The notes under the pieces: model-generated | Databases searched by the model: none | What the model was told of the DNA's origin: nothing | Seen by the model: only the letters and a program-made list of their open reading frames with translations | Position numbers and translations under genes: made by a program | Shown: positions 23,580-33,860 of the stretch, piece by piece | Position numbering within the stretch: the first letter of the stretch is position 1 | Layout: every line of letters starts with the position of its first letter | Assembly (NCBI RefSeq): GCF_000283155.1 | Contig: NW_004454217.1 | Coordinates: 124,001-188,000, forward strand | DNA: 64,000 nt | Direction: 5' to 3' | Source: Ceratotherium simum simum | Taxonomy: Eukaryota > Chordata > Mammalia > Perissodactyla > Rhinocerotidae

Positions 23580-23780
23580 TGCATACAGTGGTTAAGAAAA
23601 TGGGCTCTGGAGTTGAATTGCCTGAGTCTCACTAGTTGTGTATTGAGTGAGTTACTTAACTTCTCTGTCACTTGGTTGTTGTTTTTAAAAAAATCTTAAA
23701 TGGTGGATATTAACAACACTTGTAACAATAGAGTTGTAGGAGTAAAATGAGTTCTTGCATGTAAAGCACTTAGAAAAAGT
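23580..23780 (+). repeat. MIR SINE relic
   Basis: Sense MIR: CAGTGGTTAAGAAAATGGGC, CTGGAGTTGAATTGCC, then a TTACTTAACTTCTCTG core. Confidence 0.75.
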
Positions 23781-24427
23781 AGCCCTCAATGTTAATTTTA
23801 AAGAAAACAAGAGAGATGATAATAATGATCTTCCTAATGATAATTAGTCTTTTCTTTGTAATTTGGACAATGGCACGTAGGACTAATATCTTCAAAGAAC
23901 AAGGACTGTTAGAAACTTTTTCTTTAAAGATAAATAACCTGGAATAAAAGAACGCGTGATTCCCTGGAAGTGTTCTTCTGAATTGAACATATGCTAATAA
24001 AAAAAGATTAAGCAAAAATAGTTATTGTATTCAAATGCATACTTTTAATTTTTGGCTTGATTAGGACAAGATAATTTACCTATCTGAAAATGTGAATAAA
24101 AGCTTTGGATGCAGTATGTTAACTGAGAAGAATAGTATCTTAAAGCCATTTTGGTTCATGAAATTTCTTTAACATAAGCATGTTATTGCCTCTTGAAAAA
24201 TGATAGGTTCTATGGATCTCATTTAATCAACTTTATAATATACATGATAATTTAACCTGAATTAATGATACTACTAATGGTACTACTTTTCCCTTTTCAT
24301 CTTGGCTTTTTCTCTGTAGATCAAGTTAACTCATTACAAACTGAACCCTTGCTTGCTTCTCACATCTTTAGTCTCCTTCCAACTCTGTCTTTATTTCTGC
24401 TGAGGTTATATTCTATTTGTTTTTCAG
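23781..24427. other. RTN4: Intron 1 end, including the exon 2 acceptor region
   Basis: AT-rich sequence with no named repeat. The last 40 bases form a pyrimidine-rich tract that ends in TTTTTCAG before exon 2. Confidence 0.6.
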
Positions 24428-24484
24428 ATGAGACACTTTTTGCTCTTCCTGCTGCATCTGAGCCTGTGATACACTCCTCTGCAG
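24428..24484 (+). CDS. RTN4: RTN4 exon 2 (19-codon cassette)
   Basis: With one base carried over from exon 1, the exon reads DETLFALPAASEPVIHSSA, the known linker between the proline-rich N-terminus and the Nogo-A-specific region. It is 57 bases and phase 1 at both ends, so it can be skipped without a frame change. In human the 392- and 373-residue Nogo-B forms differ by exactly 19 residues, which fits this cassette. The acceptor is a strong TTTTTCAG. The donor after GCAG is GCAAGT, not GT (see the separate entry). The segment is cytosolic and has no known catalytic role. It differs from the human sequence I recall by His for Arg near the end (VIHSS). Confidence 0.95.
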
Positions 24485-24490
24485 GCAAGT
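24482..24490 (+). promoter_or_regulatory. RTN4: Non-canonical GC splice donor of exon 2
   Basis: The exon-intron border reads CAG|GCAAGT. Reading frame forces the cut after 24484. Exon 3 starts at 25183, and the split codon G+AA gives Glu followed by Lys-Ile-Met-Asp-Leu-Lys. The nearest GT (24489-24490) would add four bases and shift the frame. CAG|GCAAGT is the best-matching context for U2-type GC-AG introns, which are often alternatively spliced. Confidence 0.85.
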
Positions 24491-25182
24491 TCTTTCTGCT
24501 AGCCTTTTATCCTCTGTGTATTCTAACTTTTTAACTCTTTAGTTTTGTTAACTCTGTACAGAGTAGTCTGAATTTACTAAAAATTAGCATGGTTCCAAGA
24601 ATGTTTGTCTACTGAAAAAGTTGGAATTTGCGTTTTATATGCTATGTCCAAGGGAGAAGTGGGCAGAACCTGATTAATGATTGGAAATATGTAAGGAATT
24701 CTTGGACACTTGATTTACATGTACATATTGTCTATCCCTTTTCTCCAGATACAGTTTACTTGCTTATAGCTAAAAGGCTTTCCTGTGAATGAATGCCAGT
24801 CTATGGCATTTAATTATCCAGTGCCCTTTCTTTTCTATACTGTCAGTCAAACTCACTTCTCAAATCTTCTTTTCTTCTAACACTAGTTAAAAGTAGCTTT
24901 TCTCAGTTGATTGTACTTGAGGTTTTTCTCAAAGACTTGATTATGTCTTTGCATAGCATATAATTGCCTCTGTAGCCATGCACATGTTTTATTGACAATA
25001 ACTTTAATTTTTTAGTAATGATTCAAATCTCCTTGATTGTTAATTACTAATTAAATGTTATTAACCTTTAGTTTTAGTTAACAGTAAGTCTTTTCTAACA
25101 CTATTTTGAATCTGTCATAAAACTTGCATTAACTCTAAGAACACTGGCGTTCTCTAACTTTCCTTTCTGTCCATGGTCACAG
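24485..25182 (+). other. RTN4: RTN4 intron 2 (698 bases, GC-AG)
   Basis: A short repeat-poor intron between exons 2 and 3. It starts GCAAGT and ends in TCCATGGTCACAG. The in-frame ATG at 25173 lies inside the acceptor region and is not a translation start. Confidence 0.9.
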
Positions 25183-27594
25183 AAAAAATTATGGACTTGA
25201 AGGAGCAGCCAGGTAACATTGTTTCTGCTGGTCAAGAGGATTTCTCATCTGTCCTGCTTGAAACTGCTGCTTCTCTTCCTTCTCTGTCTCCCCTCTCAGC
25301 TGCTTCTTTTAAAGAACATGAATACCTTGGTAATTTACCAGCAGTATTACCCACCGAAGGAACACTTCAAGAAACTTCAAATGATTCTTCTAAAGAATTC
25401 TCAGAGAAGGCAAAAAATCCATTTGTAGACAGAGATTTAACAGAGTTTTCAGAATTGGAATACTCAGAAATGGGATCATCATTCAGTGGCTCTCCAAAAG
25501 CAGAATCTGCTGTAACAGTAACAAACCCTAGGGAAGAAATAATTGTGAAGAGTAAAGATGAAGAGGATGGTTTAGTTAGTAATAACATCCTTCCTAATCA
25601 ACAAGAGTCACCCATGGCCCTCACTCAATCAGTTAAAGAAGAGGACCAAGTTGTATCTCCAGAAAAAACAAAAGACAGTTTTAATGAAAAGAGAGTTGCA
25701 GCAGGAACTCCTATGAGGGAGGAATATGCAGACTTCAAACCATTTGAACGAGTGTGGGAAGTAAAAGATACTTATAAGCAAGATAGTGATATGTTGGCTG
25801 CTGGAGGTAATGTAGAGAGCAAGTTGGAAAGTAAAGTGGGTAAGGAATGTTTTGCAGATAGCCTTGAGCAAACAAATCATGAAAATGATAGTGAGAGCAG
25901 TAATGAGGATGCTTCTTTTCCCAGTACACCAGAAGCTGTTCAAGATAGTTCAGGAGCATACATCACATGTGCTCCCTTTAACCCAACAGCAACTGAAAGC
26001 ATTTCAACAAACATTTTTCCTTTGTTGGAAGATCATACTTCAGAAAATAAGACAGATGAAAAAAAAATAGAAGAAAAAAAGGCCCAAATTGTGACAGAGA
26101 AGAATACCAGCACCAAAACATCAAACTCTTTCCTTGTAGCAACACAGGATTCTGAGACAGATTATGTCACAACAGATAATTTATCCAAGGTGACCTCGGA
26201 AGTAGTGGCAAACATGCCTGAAGGGCTAACCCCAGATTTAGTACAGGAAGCATGTGAAAGTGAGTTGAATGAAGCTACAGGCACCAAGATTGCTTTTGAA
26301 ACGAAAATGGACTTGGTTCAAACATCAGAAGCTATGCAGGAGTCACTCTACCCTGTAGCACAGCTTTGCCCATCATTTGAAGAATCTGAAGCTACTCCTT
26401 CGCCAGTTTTGCCTGACATTGTTATGGAAGCACCATTAAATTCTATAGTTCCTAGTGCTGGTGCTTCTACAGTACAGCCCAGTTTATCACCATCAGAAGT
26501 TCCTCCTTCAGTTAATTATGAAAGCATGAAACTTGAGCCTGAAAATCCCCCACCATATGAAGAGGCCATGAATGTATCACTAAAAAAAGTGTCAGGAATA
26601 AAGGAAGAAATTAAAGAGCCTGAAAGTATTAATGTAGCTATTCAAGAAACAGAAGCTGCTTACATATCTATTGCATGTGATTTAATTAAAGAAACAAAGC
26701 TCTCTACTGAACCAACTCCAGATTTCTCTGATTATTCAGAAATAGCAAAAGTTGCACAGCCAGTGCCTGATCATTCTGAGCTAGTTGAAGATTCCTCACC
26801 TGATTCTGAACCAGTTGATTTATTTAGTGATGATTCAATACCTGAAGTTCCACAAAAACAAGATGAAGCTGTGATACTTGTGAAAGAAAATCTCATTGAA
26901 ACTTCATCTGAGTCAATGTTAGAACAGGAAGTTAAGGAAAAACTTAGTGCTTCACCAGCACCTGAGGGGGGAAAGCCATATTTGGAATCTTTTCAGCCCA
27001 ATTTAGACACCACAGAAGATACTTTGTTACCTGATGAAGTTTCAACATCAACCCAAAAGGAGAAAATTCCTTTGCAGATGGAGGAGCTCAGTACTGCAGT
27101 TTATTCAGATGATGGCTTATTTATTGCTAAGGAAGCAAAAATAAGAGAGAGTGAAACATTTTCAGATTCATCTCCAATTGAGATTATAGATGAGTTCCCT
27201 ACGCTTGTCAGTTCTAAAACTGATTCTTCTCAATTAGACAGGGAATACACTGACCTAGAAGTATCCCACAAAAGTGAAATTGCTGATGTCCAGGATGGAG
27301 CTGAGTCATTGCCTTGTTCAGAATTACCCCGTGACCTTTCTTTCAAGAATGTACAACCTAAAGGTGAAGATAAAGTCCATGTCCCAGATGAATTCTCCAA
27401 AGATAGGTCTGATATTTCAAAGGTGCCCTTACTGCTTCCAGATATTTCTGCTGTGGCGGCTCAAACAGAGATAGGCAGTATAGTTAAACCCCAAGTTCTT
27501 GTGAAAGAAGCTGAGAAAAAACTTCCTTCTGATACAGAAAAAGAGAACAGATCGCCATCTGCTATATTTTCAGCAGAGCTGAGTAAAACTTCAG
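25183..27594 (+). CDS. RTN4: RTN4 exon 3, Nogo-A-specific exon (804 codons)
   Basis: This 2412-base exon is open throughout and phase 1 at both ends. With the split first codon it encodes 804 residues, against 800 in the human protein as I recall it (1192 minus 392). It is present only in Nogo-A. The region is acidic, Ser/Glu/Pro-rich, lacks membrane segments and is probably largely disordered. The part matching amino-Nogo delta-20, a neurite-inhibitory fragment, should fall at roughly 26270-26815. A PPPY motif (26547-26558, about residues 456-459) is a candidate WW-domain ligand. A Lys/Glu-rich stretch near 26050-26100 is encoded by A9 and A7 runs. The donor is CAG|GTAATT; reading through gives Asn then a stop at 27601. 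There are no frameshifts or premature stops. Confidence 0.97.
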
Positions 27595-27599
27595 GTAAT

Positions 27600-28300
27600 T
27601 AGTCCATACAATGTTTTGTGTTTTCTTGCTTTTGACTAACTGTGGAACATTCCACTACATTTTGTACAGTATATTACATTTATAGTGTCTAATATAGCAC
27701 ATTGATAAGAATTCTTTTCTATTGTCTCAGTTTAGGGTTTTAGTGCTTTTTCTACCCCTCTTGCACTCATCACTCACCCTTGCTCCTAACTTTTCCACAC
27801 AATTATTCGTTGATCATTTTTATATTGCATCAGGGAACTAGAAAAATTGTTTTATTAGAATTGGCTTCAATGTCTATTTCTTTTCTGTTGCTTCAGTGTT
27901 TCCTGATAGCATGAAGAGCAAGAGGTATTAAAACAAAATATTTTCAGATGTATTTTACTTTTGTTTTCCCAGAAATTACTTCATTTAAAATTTTTAAGAA
28001 CATTTCTGTAATGTTTCTAATATTTCAATATAATGCACTGTTTTCCAGTAATAGGTCAAGTTACACATATTGAGTAGTAGACTCAATTTACTTTTGTTGA
28101 AAAGTATAAATTGAGGTATGCTGTTAATAAATTATTCTGAGAAGTACTGATCCTCAGTTTTTTCTTTTGATTCTACATTTCTACACATCTGATTTGTGTA
28201 AAGTGATTTGCACATGTGTTTTTTACTTAGCGTTCTAGTTTAGCTGTGTTTTTAATAAAAATATGTAGTGATTACTGTGTATTTTACTGAATATACTTAT
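27600..28300. other. Intronic sequence without a recognised feature
   Basis: AT-rich sequence directly after the Nogo-A exon. No repeat or RNA gene was recognised. Confidence 0.45.
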
Positions 28301-30070
28301 GTATTGGAGGTGGGTAGTACTAGTGGCAGAGAGACCAGTTTAGAGAGTGTTGCTATAATCTCAGACAGAGAAGGTTATGAACATAAAGGCACTGGGATGA
28401 GCATGGAGATGTAGGACTAGTTGTGTTTGATTGGATATGGACTATGAAGAATAAGGGGAGGAGTTAAAGATGACTCCAGGAGCCCTGAGTTCCTGGTATG
28501 TGCAAATACATGGATAGCAGTATGAGAAACTGAGTTAGGGAACATGAGAGAATAAAGTGGGTTTAAGGGGAGAAGATAAAAAATTTAGTTTTGGATATGT
28601 TGGTATTAAGGTACCTGTGAGACATCCAAGAAGTGATGGATATTATGAAGCTCTTGAGAGAGACACTGGCTGTATGTGTATATTTGCCATGGGCTCGAGG
28701 ATAGTAAGTAAAGCCACAGATGCCAAGTAGGGAGAGCCAAGAGAAGAGGACGATTTAAAGATGGAAGAATTGGTCAACATTATCAAAAAACTAGAGAGCT
28801 CAGTTAAGATAAGGATTGACAATTTGTCAAAAAGGAGGGATGGTGTTGGCATGACAGTGGCAGGTGGTATGAATGGGCAGAGCTAGGGTTGAGGAGTGAA
28901 TGGGACTTGAGCAAATGGATACTAAATATTGACATTTTTAAAGAAGATTGAGAATTTTAAAGATGGGAGTGAAAGTCTAATTAAAGGTTCTAGTAGAGAG
29001 TCAGGAGGGGATGGGATGAGATCCAGAATTCAAGTGGAGGAATTAGGGTATATAGGAGGAAGGATTTTGAAGGCCTTTGATCATAGTGAATGGAAGGGAA
29101 AGTATGGGTGTTGATACTGCTAGGGTTTTGTGGCTGGAAGTTGAGGGAATTGTTTGGTAGTTTGCATTTATTCTTTGAAGCAGTATGTTAGGTCATTTGC
29201 TGAGAGTGAACTGGAACGTGCTTAGGTAGAAGAGGTCTGAAATACCTCTGACTTGGGAAACAAAGGTATTGCATTAAGAGCCCAGTCAAAGTTGAAGGGT
29301 GATCTGTGTGGTTGGGTGACTTTTCTTTAACTGTGCCCCACAGTCTGGGTATGGGTTCAGAGGAGGCAAATGCTTGTATTGATTCAAGGTTGTGTTTTGC
29401 TAGATGGGCCCAGTGGAAAGACAGTGAGTCAAAGGAGTTGAGGATAATAGCAAGAGAGTAGTTTGAAGTGATGGACTGTGGCATCTAAGTTGAAGATTGT
29501 AAAGACGAAAGGAGAGGGCGTGGTAGGAGAACAGAAGGTCAAAGAACTCGAGGTCCAAATTAGATCTAAGAACCAAGAGTAATAGAATAAAAATATGAAC
29601 CAGAATGATAGGAGGTTATGGTCAAAGTAGGATTGTGTGTATGTGTGTTAGATGTTGAATTTAGAATTCCAGGTTGATTATAATGGCTAGGGTTTGGCCA
29701 TGAGGCAAGGGCTAAAGTTGAGTGGAGTGAAGGTTGCTAGAGGTGAGGTCAGGTAAACTAGAGGCCAGATGTTGGATTGCTCTTCCACGTGACACCCAGG
29801 TTGATGGCAGAACTTGGAGTAGAGAGGAGGATTAGGAGCTAGGGACAAGAGACTTTGGTAAAGGGCTATGAGACAGCTGGCCGGATGGTAGACGGAAGCA
29901 GTAAGGAAAGATAGAGAATGACATACCTGAATAGCTCAAGACTTCTGCCCAAGGCCTCTGAAATAGTAGTCTGGAGCAGCATTGGTGAACAAGAAAGATA
30001 CTGACCTCCCCTCCTCTCCCTCAGGTATGTAGGGTACAGGAGAATAAACAGCCTCCATTTAGAGAGTTCC
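28300..30070 (+). repeat. Diverged L2-like block
   Basis: Purine-rich sense phrases typical of an old L2 3-prime region recur (GATTTTGAAGGCCTTTGAT, GAAGACTGGTC-like and GGAGTGAATGGGACTTGAG stretches). The block is long and decayed, and I cannot fix exact boundaries or rule out several fragments. Confidence 0.35.
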
Positions 30071-30121
30071 ACAGGGAAAGCAGTATCCTCAAGGAAGAGC
30101 CAGGTTTTGATAAGGGAATTT

Positions 30122-30399
30122 TATCAAACTGTATTCTTTTTTTTTTTGGTGAGGAAGATCAGCCCTGAGCTAACATCTGCCAGTCCCCCTCTTTTTTTGC
30201 TGAGGAAGACTGACCCTGGGCTAACCTCCGTGCCCATCTTCCTCCACTTTATATGGGACGCCTGCCACAGCATGGCTTGACATGTGGTATGTCGGTGCGC
30301 GCCCGGGATCCGAACCGGCAGACCCTGGGCTGCCGCAGCGGAGCACACGCACTTAACCGCTTGCACCACTGGGCCGGGCCCATATCAAACTGTATTCTT
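30122..30399 (-). mobile_element. ERE SINE, long type, perfect 17-base TSD
   Basis: The element is 30139-30382. TATCAAACTGTATTCTT is exactly duplicated at 30122-30138 and 30383-30399. It has the doubled tail module and the head GGGCCGGGCCC. Confidence 0.94.
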
Positions 30400-31310
30400 A
30401 ATAATGAAATGTAAATACTGATTTTTTCCTCAGTTCATAATTATGAACATTCATTCTGTTTTCTTTCACTGTACTTCATTGTTTAGAGGCAGTTTTTAAT
30501 GATCTAGGCTCAGCATTTCATATGTGTTCTTTATTTACTTTTTAAAAAATCTGTGGCTAAAGATTTATGCTTTTGGTATCCTAATGGTTTCCATTTTTGT
30601 TTGAAATATATTATGATTATTATTGGTACTTTAATTTTTCACTTTCTACTCATTTTAAAAATAAAATAACAAAGGTACAAGAAAATATTCTGGTATTGCA
30701 TAAATTTATACTACTATATATAGACCAATATAGTGAAACTTCTGAGAAGAATAGTTAACTGACAGGCAGCCCTACCGTATGACAGTTGAAATGTTTTTCT
30801 CAGATGATGCACAGAAGTCTCAGTTTGACATTGGGATGGCAGTTCAGGGATATAAGTGTATAATGATTGAAAGTGGAAGACCACCAACACATGCTAAGGG
30901 TGCAGAGAGGCTAGCTCTACCTTGGGTTATTAGGAATGGCTTCACAGAAGAGATGATTCTGTGAAAGTTACAGATAGCAAATGTGAGTAAACACATAGAC
31001 TTGTTCATTTATGTAAGTAGGGTAAAAGTTTCTCCAGATCCTGTTTGCTATATTTGGGGCACGTGTATGTATGTGGATATTATAGTCAGTATGTAGAAAC
31101 CTACTCACTTGACAGCTAAGAATATAGATGGATTTCCAGACTGGCCATGGGTGACTAAGTGAAAACAAACATTTAGATTTATTCAGAACTAAAATGAAAA
31201 ACCAATCTGTGCTAAAGGAGGGTTTTTGATACATTAGATTCTAAATTTTCTATGACCAGAATTAAGCAGAATGAAAAAAAAATGGTATCATTTAGGAGAG
31301 TTTTTTTTTT
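30400..31310. other. Intronic sequence without a recognised feature
   Basis: AT-rich, with no recognisable exon or repeat. The open frame at 30779-30964 is short and has no familiar motif. Confidence 0.4.
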
Positions 31311-31319
31311 AAGATAATT

Positions 31320-32950
31320 ACTGTTTTAAAATTAACTTTTATTTGGAAATAACTTAAAACTTAAAAACAATTGCAAAAATAAAAATAGTACAAAGAATGT
31401 CTTATACTCTTTATCTAAATTTACCTGTTAACATTTTCCCTATTTGCTTTATCATTTGTGATCTCTCCTCTATAGATAACTAGATACAGATACATAAATA
31501 CATCCTTGTTTTTCCTGAACCATTTGAGAGTAAATTATATACATTTTGTTTTATCCTTAAATATATCAAAAAGAAGTATTCCCTTATTTAACCTCAGTAC
31601 AGCTATTGACTTCATGCATGTATGTTAATACAATGTTTTTTTCTAATATTCCAATTGTGTTCCTTGATCTAATAATGTCCTTTATAGTGTCCTCTACTGC
31701 AAGATCCAGTCTAGGGCTAAATTTTGCATTTAGTTGTCATGTTGCTTTTGGCTCCTTTAATCTGGCACATTTCCAGGCTTTCTCTCTCATGACATTAACA
31801 TTTTTGAAGAACACAGGCCCTTGCCCCCTCTTTTTTTTTTGCTGAGGCAGATTTGCCCTCAGGTATCATCTTGTTGCCAATCTTCCTCTATTTTGTATGT
31901 GAGCCACCACCACAGCGTGGCCACTGAGTGGTGTTAGATCCCTGCCTGGGAACCGAACCTGGGTCGCTGAAGTGGCCACTGAGTGGTGTTAGGTCCCTGC
32001 CCTGGAACCGAACCTGGGTCGCTGAAGCAGAGCACACCGAACTTAACCACTAGGCCTCTTTAATAGAACATTCCTCCCTTTTTAATAGAACATTCCTCAT
32101 TTTGCATTTGTCTAATGTTTCTTAGTGATTAGATTGTGGTTATGGATTCATGGCCAAAATGAAGATGATGTGTAGTGTCCTTCTCATGCTATCATAAATG
32201 GAGGTGCCCACTATCCATCAGTCCCTCAAAGGTTAATTTTGACCTGGTCAAATTCTGATCTGGTCAAGGTGGTCCCTGATTTCCTTATATAATTGCTGTC
32301 TTTCTTCTTCCCTTACAACTAATAAGCAGTCTCAGGAGTGACACTTCAAGACCACGCTCCCCATCAAAATTCACTCCCTAGATTTAGTATCCGTAGATGA
32401 TTCTTGCTTAATTCAATCTTTACTATTAAGGTTGAAAAGTGATAATTTTTCAATTCCAACACTCCCTCTGCATTTATCAGTCAACCCTTGGCAATCTGCT
32501 ATTAGCAAGAGCCGTCCTTTTCCATGAATTAATTAATTATTAGTATGGGTCCATGAATTTTTGTTATGCCCCTGATGGTTTATAATTCATTACTGTACTT
32601 AATTATTTGGGTTGTAAATTGTCCCAGCTTTGGAGGGCTCCCTTTCAAGTTGGCTCAAGGACATGCAGCTATCCTTTTTTTGAATGGAGAGGAAGGCACT
32701 TCTTACTTGCTAGTAAACAAAACGTTGTATGTATACTCATGCCTACTCTGCCTCAGCTCTGGAATCAGCCATTTCTCCAAGGATATACACATACTTATGA
32801 AATCATGAGTTCACACAGATACCTCCAATTCCAATCCATTCCCAGAGGATTATTTCTTTCTTCCCTTGTTTCATATTTGTATATTCCTTCTATAGTGAGA
32901 ACCTGGGCTCCTAACATCACCAGTACACTTACTCATTTGTTTAATCCTTT
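31320..32950 (-). mobile_element. L1M 3-prime UTR relic, interrupted by a SINE
   Basis: Antisense L1M phrases occur in order on both sides of a SINE at about 31825-32055. The left side has TTTCCTGAACCATTTGAGAG, TAATAATGTCCTTTATAGTG and TTTAGTTGTCATGTTGC. The right side has CATTTTGCATTTGTCTAATG and GTGTAGTGTCCTTCTCATGC. Non-coding. Confidence 0.6.
31825..32055 (-). mobile_element. Divergent tRNA-type SINE with an internal duplication
   Basis: ERE-related layout: a T-run, GCTGAGGCAGATTTGCCCTC, then a B-box-like GGAACCGAACCTGGGTCGC, then an ACTTAACCACTAGGCC head. A 55-base segment is present twice in tandem (31917-31971 and 31972-32026) with only a few differences, so the element carries two B-box-like copies. 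It is more diverged than the other EREs here. A small repeat, TTTAATAGAACATTCCTC, occurs twice just after it (about 32059-32100). Confidence 0.75.
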
Positions 32951-33213
32951 AATCTAAAACAGTTTTAGAATGCTTTCTAATATCATTCTAATAAACATAA
33001 TAAAAGAGTTCAGGATTATTTTACAAATTCTCGTCCCCCAACCCTACCCAAGATTGAATGTATATATTAAAAATACAAGTTACTTGGATTAGTTTTTTTT
33101 TCCTCCCTCTTCCTTTTCCTTTTCCCCACCTTCAGTGTGGTTATAATATTCATTTGAAATACAGTTAGATTAATTTGTTTCAGTTTGCTTTCAGTTTTAG
33201 GTTTTCTTTCTCT

Positions 33214-33498
33214 CTATTTAGGAGGTTTTTTTTTTTTTTTTTTTTTTTTTTTGTGAGGAGATCAGCCCTGTGCTAACATCCGCCAATCCTCCTCTTTTTT
33301 TGCTGAGGAAGATGGCTCTGGGCTAACATCTGTGCCCATCTTCCTCCACTTTATATGGGACGCCGCCACAGCATGGCTTGCCAAGCAGTGCGTCGGTGCG
33401 CGCCCGGGATCCAAACCAGCGAACCCCGGGCCGCCGCAGCGGAGCCTGCGCACTTAACCGCTTGCGCCACCGGGCCGGCCCCTATTTAGGAGGTTTTT
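33214..33498 (-). mobile_element. ERE SINE, long type, 27-T tail and perfect TSD
   Basis: The element is 33231-33481. CTATTTAGGAGGTTTTT is exactly duplicated at 33214-33230 and 33482-33498. The uninterrupted T-run at 33226-33252 (the poly-A tail in antisense) is the longest in the window. The element also keeps many CpGs. Both point to a recent insertion. Confidence 0.95.
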
Positions 33499-33579
33499 AA
33501 ATGGAGAATTTTGAAAGGCTGAGAAAAGAAACTGAATTCTTCTCATTTTACCTTGAAAGGGGAGACTGCCATTTATGGG

Positions 33580-33860
33580 AAATCTTCTAAGCACCAAGCA
33601 CTGTCGCATATTCATCTTGTTTAGTCTTCATCATAATCTAAAAGAAGGAACCATTTTATGGATGACAAAACCTAAGTGTAGGGATGTTAAGTAATTATGT
33701 AGTAAGCATGATATATTTGAGCTTCTAATGTGTTCCAGACATTGGGCTAACTCTTATTTATGTTAGTTCTTACCCAGTTTCACAAGGAAGATCTTTTTTC
33801 CAATAGATGAAGAACTGTGATTCCAACATAGGTTTTGTCCCCTTTGCAGTTGATTCCCCC
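33580..33860 (-). repeat. MIR-type relics
   Basis: Antisense MIR-like order: CTAAGCACCAAGCACTGTCG, CATTTTATGGATGACAAAAC, and a second start at about 33720 (CTTCTAATGTGTTCCAGAC). Diverged. Confidence 0.55.

Larger units (their letters stand above)
1..24427 (+). other. RTN4: RTN4 intron 1 (3-prime part)
   Basis: Everything before exon 2 is intron, ending in a good pyrimidine tract and the acceptor TTTTTCAG at 24420-24427. It holds an ERE near its start, a Tigger-like DNA transposon, L2 relics and then an almost continuous block of minus-strand L1 from 8.1 to 19.8 kb. From 19.8 to 24.4 kb there are mostly MIR relics and one MaLR LTR. No other gene was recognised. Confidence 0.85.

Noticed and set aside
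24485..24490. Using the GT at 24489-24490 as a normal donor for exon 2
   Set aside because: It adds four bases and shifts the frame into exon 3. The GC donor gives the known protein sequence and an ideal CAG|GCAAGT context.
25173..25182. ATG at 25173 as the start of an independent 809-codon gene
   Set aside because: It lies in the splice acceptor region of exon 3. The codons before 25183 are intronic and the rest is the Nogo-A exon.
27595..27602. A short Nogo-A isoform ending Gly-Asn after exon 3
   Set aside because: It would need intron 3 retention. The GTAATT donor fits normal splicing to exon 4 in phase 1, and no nearby strong poly-A signal supports an end here.
33360..33480. tRNA gene-like sequence with a B-box
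   Set aside because: It is the tRNA-derived head of an ERE, antisense and followed by the SINE tail; no complete cloverleaf can be drawn. The same holds for the other EREs.
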